A DNA stretch of 17,724 bases from CAWVWF01 sp963933885 (GTDB lineage: Bacteria; Bacteroidota; Bacteroidia; Flavobacteriales_C; GCA-002722245): NCBI GenBank assembly GCA_963933885.1, contig CAWVWF010000053.1, positions 1 to 17,724 on the forward strand, given 5' to 3'. Below are positions 7,614 through 15,296 of the stretch, in pieces. Under the pieces are notes generated by a model. The model was not told the origin of the DNA. It did no database searches and was given only the letters and a program-made list of their open reading frames with translations. Position 1 is the first letter of the stretch; every line of letters begins with the position of its first letter. Both the position numbers and the translations under genes were made by a program.

Positions 7614-10577
7614 ATGCGTAAATTTCATTTCATTGCGATTTTATTACTTGCTGTATTAGGTTTAGGATTTATAGGTTCTACTCCTGATAAAGAAGTTGTT
7701 CAAACAGGTAAAGTTAAAACTCCAGAATTTTTATTAGAGAAAGGTCCTTGGATTGATTCAGTAATCAATTCTTTGACTTTAGAAGAGAAAATTGCTCAAT
7801 TAATAATGTATCCTGTTTATACTCGAAATGGAGAAAAGGAAATGCAGAAAATTGAATCATTAATCGATAACTATAATATTGGTGGTGTTATTTACATGCA
7901 AGGTGGTCCAGCTCGTCAAGTAAATGCTCATAATAGATTAATGGCAAAGTCAAAAACCCCATTATTAACATCAATTGATGGAGAGTGGGGAGTTAGAATG
8001 AGACTTGATAGTGTTGTTCGTTTTCCTCGTCAAATGTTATTAGGAGCAATTCAACATGATTCATTGATATATGATATGGGGGTGGAAATTGCAAAACAGT
8101 GTTCTTTAACTGGAGTTCATATTAATTTCGCTCCAGTTGTAGATATTAATGTGAATGCAAATAATCCAGTTATTAATTCAAGGTCATTTGGAGAGATAAA
8201 AGAACTAGTAGCAAAAAAGTCTTTGGCATATATGAATGGAATGCAAGACAATAAAGTGATTGCTTGTGCAAAACATTTCCCTGGTCATGGAGATACTGAT
8301 ACAGATTCTCACCTTTCCTTACCGATAATAAAGCATTCAGCAAGCAGAATTGACAGTGTAGAACTTTATCCATTTAGAGCATTGGTTGACAGTGGAGTTG
8401 GTAGTATAATGGTTGCGCATTTATTTATTCCTTCTTTAGATAAAACAAAAAATAGAGCTTCAACATTATCACCTAAAATAGTTCAGAACTTACTAAAAGA
8501 CAGTATGAAGTTTAAAGGTTTAGTAATTACAGATGCATTGAATATGCATGGTGTAAGTAAGTATTATGAAACTGGAGAAGTGGATCTGTTGGCATTATTG
8601 GCAGGGAATGATATCTTACTTTTCTCTCAAGATGTAGGTAAAGCGATTAAGTATATTAAGAAAGCTGTTGAGAAAGGGAAAATTACGGAAGCAGAAATTA
8701 CTGCAAGATGTAGAAAAGTAATTCAATTAAAAAAGTGGTTAGGGTTAGACGCTTTTAAAGCACTTTCAACAGACAGTTTATTGGAGCAGTTAAATTCAAG
8801 TGAGGCCGATTTGATAAATAGAAGGTTGGTTGAAAATGCTATGACACTTTTAAAGAACGATAGTAATGTTATTCCAATTAAGGGTTTAGCAAAATTGAAT
8901 TTAGCTTCTGTAAGTATTGGAGCTGATAAAGAAACAGTTTTTCAAACAACATTGAGTAATTACGCGAAAATCACCCATTATCAAATTCCTAAAGAACCAT
9001 CTCAAGATCAAATTACCGCACTTATAGATTCTTTATCAAAGCATAATCTTGTTATTATTGGGATTCATGGAACAAATAGATCACCTAAGAAGAAATTTGG
9101 TATTACAAGTGAAACAATGGAATTGGTTAAGAATCTGAATGAAGCGCATTCTTGTATTGTTTCTCTTTTTGCAAATCCATATTCATTAGGAATTTATAGA
9201 GAGTTTGAAAATGTAAACGGCCTTGTAATGAGTTATGAAAACACGCCTTTGGCTCAAGAATATTCAGCTCAATTAATCTTTGGAGGAATAGCAGCTAAAG
9301 GTAAACTTCCCGTTTCTGGTTCAGCAACATTTCCTTCAGGAGCAGGGCTGTCAACTTCTAAAACTCGTTTTAAGTATTCAATTCCAGTAGATGAAGGGTT
9401 TAATATGAATAAGTTGAATTATGTTGATTCTATTGTTTTAAATGGTATTGAAGAGAAAGCTTATCCAGGTTGTCAAGTTTTAATTGCTCGTAGAGGTAAT
9501 ATCGTCTATAATAAATCATTCGGTCATCATACATATGAAAAGAAAAGAGCTGTTAAATCAACTGATCTTTATGATCTGGCTTCTATTACTAAAGTAACTG
9601 CATCAGTTCCTAACTTGATGAATATGTGTCAGAAAGGTGATTTGAATTTAGATTATAATTTATGTGATTACTTAGACTATGTTGATTCAACAAAATACTT
9701 GAATATGAATATACGACGTATGCTTGCTCATAATGCGGGATTAGTTTCATGGATACCTTTCTATAATAAAACAATGTCTAGAGGGCAGTTGAAATATGAT
9801 GTATATAGTAGTGCTCAATCTGAGACTTATCCAAATAAAGTGTCCGACGGATTGTATATTAAAAAGGAATATAAAGATTCGATTAGATCTTGGATTACAA
9901 CACATGGAATTCACAAAAAACACGATTATCGTTACAGTGATTTAGGGTACTATTTCTATAAAGACATTATTGAGAAGTATGCGAAAACAGGTTTAGATGT
10001 AATTTCAGATTCACTTTTCTATAAGCCTTTGGGAGCATCGAAGTTGACTTATAATCCTCTTAAGAAGTTTTCAAAAGATGAAATTGTCCCTACAGAGAAT
10101 GATATGAACTATAGGAAGAAACTAGTTCATGGAACTGTACATGATCCAGGAGCAGCTATGTTAGGAGGCGTAGCTGGACATGCAGGTTTGTTTTCAAATG
10201 CGAATGATTTAGCAAAGTTGTTTCAAATGTATCTTAATAACGGTGAATATGGAGGTGAAAGATATATTGATAGTGCAGTCGTTGCAGATTTTACAAGAAC
10301 TCAATTCAAAGAAGAGGATAATAGAAGAGGAGCTGGTTTTGATAAGCCTTCAACTACAGACTATGGACCAACTTGTTCATGTGTCAGTTATAGTAGTTTT
10401 GGTCATTCTGGTTTTACAGGAACTTTAGTTTGGGCAGATCCAGATAAAGAAATTGTATATATTTTCCTCTCTAATAGAGTTTACCCTGATGCGGAGAATA
10501 AGAAGTTGATTAGAATGAATATCCGTACAGATATTATGCAAGTAATATATGATGCATTAGAGAACGAATTACAATAA
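7614..10577 (+). CDS. Exported GH3 (NagZ-like) beta-N-acetylhexosaminidase fused to a serine hydrolase
   Basis: This 987-residue protein has two catalytic domains behind a signal peptide (residues 1-21). Residues 45-375 form a glycoside hydrolase family 3 barrel. KHFPGHGDTDTDSH (220-233) is the NagZ-type loop carrying the Asp-His general acid/base pair, and ITDALNMHG supplies the likely nucleophile D307. This suggests cleavage of N-acetylglucosaminyl linkages in peptidoglycan fragments. Residues 400-580 resemble the GH3 C-terminal alpha/beta domain. Residues 600-987 are a beta-lactamase/penicillin-binding-protein-like serine hydrolase: SITK (S657, K660), YSD (Y774-D776) and HSG (931-933) are the three active-site motifs. 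Both sites look intact. In Gram-negatives such as E. coli, NagZ is cytoplasmic, so this exported fusion probably acts in the periplasm. recG follows after about 15 bases, suggesting co-transcription. The substrate of the second domain is unknown. Confidence 0.9.
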   Translation: MRKFHFIAILLLAVLGLGFIGSTPDKEVVQTGKVKTPEFLLEKGPWIDSVINSLTLEEKIAQLIMYPVYTRNGEKEMQKIESLIDNYNIGGVIYMQGGPARQVNAHNRLMAKSKTPLLTSIDGEWGVRMRLDSVVRFPRQMLLGAIQHDSLIYDMGVEIAKQCSLTGVHINFAPVVDINVNANNPVINSRSFGEIKELVAKKSLAYMNGMQDNKVIACAKHFPGHGDTDTDSHLSLPIIKHSASRIDSVELYPFRALVDSGVGSIMVAHLFIPSLDKTKNRASTLSPKIVQNLLKDSMKFKGLVITDALNMHGVSKYYETGEVDLLALLAGNDILLFSQDVGKAIKYIKKAVEKGKITEAEITARCRKVIQLKKWLGLDAFKALSTDSLLEQLNSSEADLINRRLVENAMTLLKNDSNVIPIKGLAKLNLASVSIGADKETVFQTTLSNYAKITHYQIPKEPSQDQITALIDSLSKHNLVIIGIHGTNRSPKKKFGITSETMELVKNLNEAHSCIVSLFANPYSLGIYREFENVNGLVMSYENTPLAQEYSAQLIFGGIAAKGKLPVSGSATFPSGAGLSTSKTRFKYSIPVDEGFNMNKLNYVDSIVLNGIEEKAYPGCQVLIARRGNIVYNKSFGHHTYEKKRAVKSTDLYDLASITKVTASVPNLMNMCQKGDLNLDYNLCDYLDYVDSTKYLNMNIRRMLAHNAGLVSWIPFYNKTMSRGQLKYDVYSSAQSETYPNKVSDGLYIKKEYKDSIRSWITTHGIHKKHDYRYSDLGYYFYKDIIEKYAKTGLDVISDSLFYKPLGASKLTYNPLKKFSKDEIVPTENDMNYRKKLVHGTVHDPGAAMLGGVAGHAGLFSNANDLAKLFQMYLNNGEYGGERYIDSAVVADFTRTQFKEEDNRRGAGFDKPSTTDYGPTCSCVSYSSFGHSGFTGTLVWADPDKEIVYIFLSNRVYPDAENKKLIRMNIRTDIMQVIYDALENELQ

Positions 10578-10592
10578 TTGGCTTAACTTCAA

Positions 10593-12698
10593 ATTATCAA
10601 AGATTCTATTTTAAATACTCCAATTGAATTTCTAAAAGGCGTTGGTCCAGCAAAGGCTGATTTGCTTAAAAAAGAATTGGGTGTTTATACTTGGAAAGAT
10701 CTAGTTGAACATTATCCTATTAGATATGTTGATCGTTCTGATTTCTTTAAAATTTCAGAGCTTCATCCAGATGTTCAGAATATACAAATTCAGGGTAAAG
10801 TTGTAAATATTTCAGAAGTTGGTTCAGGTAAGTCTAAGCGTTTAGTTGTTAAACTTAGAGATGAATCCGGTGTTATCGATTTAGTTTGGTTCAAAGGAAT
10901 TAAGTTTGTTAAGTCCAGTATTAAACCAGGATCAGATTATGTGGTTTTTGGAAAGCCAACATTATTCCAACACCGTTTCAACGTTTCTCATCCTGAAATA
11001 GTTCCTTTATTAGAATGGAAAAGTAAAGGGCAGAAAGGATTACAAGCAATTTACCCTTCAACTGAAAAATTAAAAGCAAGATATCTAGACTCTAAAGGTT
11101 TGAGAAAACTAATGGAGAACTTATTTATTGAAGTTAACGGAAAGATAGAAGAAACAATTCCTAATTATTTATTGGCAGAATATAAATTTATGTCACGTGA
11201 ACGTGCATTGTTAGAAATTCACAGGCCAGAGAATCATGAAGTAATTAAAAAGGCGCAAGGGAGATTGAAATTTGACGAGCTCTTTTATATTCAATTAAAG
11301 ATATTAAGATCAAAAATAGGAAATAAGAAAAAGTATAGAGGACGGATTTTCGCTGAAGTAGGAGAAAAGTTTAATAAGCTTTACAATGATGTACTTCCTT
11401 TTGATTTAACAGGAGCTCAAAAACGTGTGTTAAAAGAAATTAGAAAAGATGTAGCTTCGGGAATGCATATGAATCGTTTGGTTCAAGGGGATGTTGGAAG
11501 TGGGAAGACTTTAGTAGCTTTGATGACGATGCTTTTAGCTATTGATAATGGTTTTCAGGCTTGTTTAATGGCTCCAACTGCTATTTTGGCACAACAACAT
11601 TATGAAGGAATAAGTGAATTGGTAGAGCAGTTAGGAGTTAACGTAGCATTATTAACAGGGGCTTCTAAAACAAAAGAACGTAGAGTCATACACGAAAACT
11701 TAGAATCTGGTACATTAGACATACTAATTGGAACCCACGCATTAATAGAAGATAAGGTTAAGTTTAAAGATTTAGGTGTTGCCGTTGTTGATGAACAACA
11801 TCGTTTTGGAGTTGCTCAGAGATCGAAGCTTTGGAAAAAAAGTGGAATCCCACCACATATTTTAGTGATGACTGCTACTCCGATTCCAAGAACATTAGCA
11901 ATGACTTTGTATGGAGATTTAGATACTTCTGTTATAGATGAATTGCCGCCAGGAAGAAAACCAATTGTTACACGACATTTTAAAGATAGTCAGCGATTAC
12001 GTGTCCTTAGTTTTATGAAGCAACAGATTGATGAGGGACGACAGGTTTATGTTGTTTATCCATTAATCGAGGAGTCTGAGTCGATGGATTATAAAGATTT
12101 GATGGATGGTTATGAAAGTGTATCACGTTATTTCCCAAGACCTGAATATCAAATTAGTATAGTTCACGGAAGAATGAAGGCCGTTGATAAAGATTTTGAA
12201 ATGAAGCGTTTTGTTGAAGGTAAAACACAAATAATGGTAGCTACTACAGTTATTGAGGTTGGTGTAAATGTTCCTAATGCTTCGGTAATGGTTATTGAAA
12301 GTGCTGAAAGATTTGGATTAAGTCAACTTCATCAATTAAGAGGAAGAGTAGGGCGAGGAGGAAAGCAGTCTTATTGTGTTTTAATGTCTGGTTATAAGAT
12401 GAGTAAAGAATCTAAAACCAGAATGGAAACAATGGTTAGAACAAACGATGGTTTTGAGATAAGTGAAGTTGATATGAAACTTAGAGGTCCAGGGAATATT
12501 GAAGGAACTCAGCAAAGCGGTATCATGGAGATGAAGATTGCAAATATTGTTACTGATGTGAAAATTATTGCTTTTGCTAGAGCAAAGGCTATGGATATTT
12601 TAAATGATGATCCTGATTTACTTAAACCTGAAAATCAAGTGTTGTTTGAAAACTTGGATCAAACTGGAGGAAGTATTTCTTGGGGTAGAATTTCTTAA
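10593..12698 (+). CDS. recG: ATP-dependent DNA helicase RecG, with apparent non-canonical start
   Basis: RecG remodels stalled replication forks and branch-migrates Holliday junctions. From the proposed start the protein has 701 residues, near the usual family size. The N-terminal TPIEFLKGVGPAKADLLKKELG segment is the conserved helix-hairpin-helix-like opening of the wedge region. The helicase core shows Walker A GDVGSGKT (299-306), DEQH (400-403), TATPIPRTLAMTLYGD, and RGRVGRG (583-589). The C-terminal DMKLRGPGNIEGTQQSG motif follows. The frame is open from 10587 after a TAA at 10584, and no in-frame ATG, GTG or TTG exists before TTG 10662, which would delete the conserved opening. ATT 10593, or ATC 10596, is therefore proposed. 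A one-base sequence error removing a normal start is the alternative. It is followed closely by the permease gene. Confidence 0.9.
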   Translation: MIKDSILNTPIEFLKGVGPAKADLLKKELGVYTWKDLVEHYPIRYVDRSDFFKISELHPDVQNIQIQGKVVNISEVGSGKSKRLVVKLRDESGVIDLVWFKGIKFVKSSIKPGSDYVVFGKPTLFQHRFNVSHPEIVPLLEWKSKGQKGLQAIYPSTEKLKARYLDSKGLRKLMENLFIEVNGKIEETIPNYLLAEYKFMSRERALLEIHRPENHEVIKKAQGRLKFDELFYIQLKILRSKIGNKKKYRGRIFAEVGEKFNKLYNDVLPFDLTGAQKRVLKEIRKDVASGMHMNRLVQGDVGSGKTLVALMTMLLAIDNGFQACLMAPTAILAQQHYEGISELVEQLGVNVALLTGASKTKERRVIHENLESGTLDILIGTHALIEDKVKFKDLGVAVVDEQHRFGVAQRSKLWKKSGIPPHILVMTATPIPRTLAMTLYGDLDTSVIDELPPGRKPIVTRHFKDSQRLRVLSFMKQQIDEGRQVYVVYPLIEESESMDYKDLMDGYESVSRYFPRPEYQISIVHGRMKAVDKDFEMKRFVEGKTQIMVATTVIEVGVNVPNASVMVIESAERFGLSQLHQLRGRVGRGGKQSYCVLMSGYKMSKESKTRMETMVRTNDGFEISEVDMKLRGPGNIEGTQQSGIMEMKIANIVTDVKIIAFARAKAMDILNDDPDLLKPENQVLFENLDQTGGSISWGRIS

Positions 12699-12718
12699 AA
12701 GAAACAAATTTATTTTAT

Positions 12719-12726
12719 TATTTTTG
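12719..12726 (+). promoter_or_regulatory. -7-like box immediately before the permease gene
   Basis: TATTTTTG matches TAnnTTTG exactly and ends seven bases before the ATG at 12734, the same spacing as before the TTG at 6118. No good -33 element is seen, and the gene may instead be read from recG upstream. If active, it would give a leaderless or nearly leaderless transcript. Confidence 0.35.
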
Positions 12727-12733
12727 ATGTTAA

Positions 12734-13495
12734 ATGGAGCTTCAAACGATAATTTTGTGCATCCTAGCAGGGTTTATTGCTGGAGTTATTAATACAATAG
12801 CTGGTAGCGGTAGTGTTGTAACTCTTTCTTTACTTTCGTTTTTAGGCTTGCCGGCAAATATTGCAAATGCAACAAATAGAGTAGGTGTTCTTTTTCAGAG
12901 CGCTACAGGAACTTATAAATTCAAACAAGCAGGAATGCTTAATTCAGATAGTAGTTGGAAGACTGTTATTATTACAACTATAGGAGCTGTTTTTGGCGCT
13001 GTTTTAGCGACTAAAATGGAACCTGAAGAATTTGAAAAGGCTGTAGGGTTTATTTTTATTGGTTTATTTTTTATTCTAATTTTCAAACCTGAAAAAAGAA
13101 TGAAAAACTCTGCTTTATTTAAGAAATTGATGCCAATTGTTATGTTTGTTGTAGGTGTTTATGCCGGGTTTATTCAGGCCGGAGCAGGAATTTTTATGCT
13201 TGCAGTAATGTCTGTTGTTTGGCAGAAAAAGATCTCAGAATTAAACCCAATAAAGGTAGTTATTGTTTTTAGTATCAATATAGTCGCATTAGCTTGGTTT
13301 GCTTATGCTGGAGATGTTAATTGGGAAATGGGAGGCTTATTAGCGATTGGTCAGTTCTTTGGAGCTTTTGTAGGTGTTAAGCTAAATAATAGTAAGAAAA
13401 ATATAGAACCTAAATTAAGAGTGTTACTTTTGTTTCTTGTAGTTGTGTCAATATTTAAGTTTTTGGGAGTTTTCGAATTATGGGAAAAATATTAG
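12734..13495 (+). CDS. TSUP (TauE/SafE) family membrane permease
   Basis: This 253-residue integral inner-membrane protein belongs to the TauE/SafE group, whose characterised members export sulfite or sulfur-containing organic anions. The family's internal duplication is visible. The first half opens with AGFIAGVINTIAGSGSVVTL (12-31), then LPANIANATNRVG (39-51). The second opens with GVYAGFIQAGAGIFML (141-156), then LNPIKVVIVFSINI (170-183). About eight hydrophobic segments are evident, the last at 230-246. The substrate cannot be assigned, and no sulfur-metabolism genes are nearby. ATG 12734 is preferred over ATG 12727, which is in another frame. The gene starts 35 bases after recG, and its last 16 bases overlap the following lipoprotein gene, implying co-expression and possible translational coupling. 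Confidence 0.88.
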   Translation: MELQTIILCILAGFIAGVINTIAGSGSVVTLSLLSFLGLPANIANATNRVGVLFQSATGTYKFKQAGMLNSDSSWKTVIITTIGAVFGAVLATKMEPEEFEKAVGFIFIGLFFILIFKPEKRMKNSALFKKLMPIVMFVVGVYAGFIQAGAGIFMLAVMSVVWQKKISELNPIKVVIVFSINIVALAWFAYAGDVNWEMGGLLAIGQFFGAFVGVKLNNSKKNIEPKLRVLLLFLVVVSIFKFLGVFELWEKY

Positions 13496-13902
13496 TAATT
13501 ATTGTTGTTTTTTTTAGTGTCCTATCTTGTAAAGAAAGTAATTGTGTCCCAGTTTCCTTAGTAGCTTTTAAGGATCTTAATGAATCAAATATTGATCATT
13601 ATATTTATAATCACGATACATTCGTATTAGAAATTCCTTCTGCAGTAACTCCAAATAAAGATGGCTTAAACGACGTTTTTACAACTATAACTAATATCAC
13701 AGCATTAGATTTTGTAGCAGTAGATTTTAAAATTCGAAACAGCTGTGGTGAAACGTTACATAAACAACACGGTACTTTTCCTTTTGAAATCCCAGATATA
13801 GAGAGTTTGGAGGATGGAGAATATGATTTCGATTTTTCAATAGTTTTAAATGATAAGCATTTAATTACAGGAGGAGGTGTGATTAATGTAATTCGCAAAT
13901 AA
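13480..13902 (+). CDS. Small lipoprotein consisting of a CHU_C-like (type-B T9SS sorting-like) domain
   Basis: A 140-residue protein with a short signal peptide and lipobox SVLSC (Cys17). The mature part is only about 124 residues. From residue 53 it follows the pattern of the gliding-motility-associated C-terminal (CHU_C, type-B T9SS sorting) domain. AVTPNKDGLNDVF (55-67) parallels the family's FTPNGDGxND opening, FKIRNSCGETL (83-93) parallels IYNRWGExVF, and LEDGEYDFDFSIV (110-122) parallels the PEGxYxYxI strand. The chain ends at NVIRK as such domains often end near an arginine/lysine. In the known family this domain sits at the end of large secreted proteins. Here there is no passenger, and a lipid anchor is at the front. 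The usual tryptophan of RWG is replaced (NSCG). The gene overlaps the permease gene by 16 bases and precedes the acyltransferase by 7. Function is unknown; the domain match is by eye. Confidence 0.7.
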   Translation: MGKILVIIVVFFSVLSCKESNCVPVSLVAFKDLNESNIDHYIYNHDTFVLEIPSAVTPNKDGLNDVFTTITNITALDFVAVDFKIRNSCGETLHKQHGTFPFEIPDIESLEDGEYDFDFSIVLNDKHLITGGGVINVIRK

Positions 13903-13909
13903 ATTTTCA

Positions 13910-15277
13910 ATGATTTACAACATTTTTAAAGTGCTTTTAAATATAACTGTTCGTTTATATTTTAAAAGAAAACATGTAACCAATCAGGATTTAATACCAA
14001 AAGATAAACCAGTACTTTTTGTAGCCAATCATCAGAGTGCTTTTATGGATCCAATCGTATTGTCGATTTACTCTAAAAGATCTATGTACTTTTTGGCTAG
14101 AGGGGAATCGTTTAAAAATAAGGTTGGAGCTTGGTTTTTTTCGAAGTTACACATGATTCCGATATACAGGAAAGAAGAAACACCTGAATTGGCTCATAAA
14201 AATGATGAAGTTTTTTCAAAATGTTATAATCATTTTAAAAATGATGGAGCATTGCTGATCTTTCCTGAGGGAAGTAGTAAGACAGAGCCAAGGTTAAGAA
14301 AAATAAAAACTGGAGCTGCAAGAATAGCATTGGGAGCAGAGGCTGAATTTGACTTTGATTTAGGATTAACAATTATACCAGTAGGTATAAATTACTCGAA
14401 TCCTCATATGTTTAGAAGTGGTCTTCATGTTAATTTTGGAGAACCAATAAGCTTATCAGATTTTGAAAATGATTATATAGCTGATAGTTTTTCTGCATCT
14501 AAAAAGCTAACTAATTTAATAGAAGAAAGAATAGAAGAAAGAGTCTTAATTGTAGAGAAAGAAGAAGACGAGGAATTAGTAAGTCAAGTAGAAGAGGTTT
14601 ATTACGGAGAGTTGTTAAATAAACTAGGGGTTAAGACAGACGAGCAGGAGCGAGGTGTAGAATTAAAAAAAGAACTAGTAACTGTTATTGGATATTTTCA
14701 GAATAAGGAACCTGATTTTTCATTAAAAATGAAAGATAAGCTAGATCGTTACTTTAGTTTAATTAAAACCTTTAAAGGAGCTGAAGACCTATTTCATAAA
14801 CGCTTAAAACGAAATCAAAAGTTACCTGTTTGGTTCTATGCTTTTTCATTAGTGTTAGGATTTCCGCTATTCGCAATTGGTTGGATTTTACATTATGCTC
14901 AATACAGATTAATTGGAAAGTTGACAATTGTTTTAACTGCAAGAGATGATTTTATGGGGTCGATGAGGATGCTTTTAGGTATGCTGATTTATTTGATAAC
15001 GTATATCGTATATATTAGAGTTTCTTGGGGTGTTTTGCCATTTGAATTTTGGTTGGCTTTCATTGTTATGATGCCTCTTTCGGGACTATTTACGTTGTGG
15101 TATAGTAAGATTTATTATATTAATAAAACAGAGCTTTATTTTAGAAGATTACTTTTAACGAATGACATGGCTTTAAAGCAATTGCATCATTTAAGAGTTG
15201 AGATTGTGAATGAGTTTGAAGCTGCTCGAATAAAGTATAATGATATTCATAATATCGGTACAGAAAAAGTGGATTAG
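13910..15277 (+). CDS. PlsC-like glycerolipid acyltransferase with C-terminal membrane region
   Basis: The N-terminal 200 residues are a lysophospholipid acyltransferase (LPLAT) domain that would acylate glycerol-phosphate-type lipids at the inner membrane. The catalytic box is ANHQSAFMDP (H41 and D47). This H-x5-D spacing is seen in the GPAT/DHAPAT-like branch, compared with the HX4D of classical PlsC. Acceptor-binding motifs are ARGESFKN (63-70) and FPEGSS (118-123), followed by IPVGINY. The rest, to residue 455, has a charged, probably coiled segment (about 195-300). Hydrophobic stretches around 305-330 and 350-400 follow, suggesting membrane helices. It starts 7 bases after the lipoprotein gene and ends 19 bases before the vWA gene, within a same-strand cluster. 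The sn-position specificity cannot be told. Classical plsC is the other possibility, but the length and tail argue against it. Confidence 0.85.
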   Translation: MIYNIFKVLLNITVRLYFKRKHVTNQDLIPKDKPVLFVANHQSAFMDPIVLSIYSKRSMYFLARGESFKNKVGAWFFSKLHMIPIYRKEETPELAHKNDEVFSKCYNHFKNDGALLIFPEGSSKTEPRLRKIKTGAARIALGAEAEFDFDLGLTIIPVGINYSNPHMFRSGLHVNFGEPISLSDFENDYIADSFSASKKLTNLIEERIEERVLIVEKEEDEELVSQVEEVYYGELLNKLGVKTDEQERGVELKKELVTVIGYFQNKEPDFSLKMKDKLDRYFSLIKTFKGAEDLFHKRLKRNQKLPVWFYAFSLVLGFPLFAIGWILHYAQYRLIGKLTIVLTARDDFMGSMRMLLGMLIYLITYIVYIRVSWGVLPFEFWLAFIVMMPLSGLFTLWYSKIYYINKTELYFRRLLLTNDMALKQLHHLRVEIVNEFEAARIKYNDIHNIGTEKVD

Positions 15278-15296
15278 TAATTGATATCATGCAACC

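Noticed and set aside
8173..8373. A 66-codon open frame opposite the GH3 domain
   Set aside because: It is antisense to the catalytic NagZ-type loop and has no independent coding evidence.
13611..13910. A 99-codon open frame opposite the small CHU_C-like lipoprotein gene
   Set aside because: The plus-strand gene has a signal peptide, domain motifs and tight operon spacing; the opposite frame has none.
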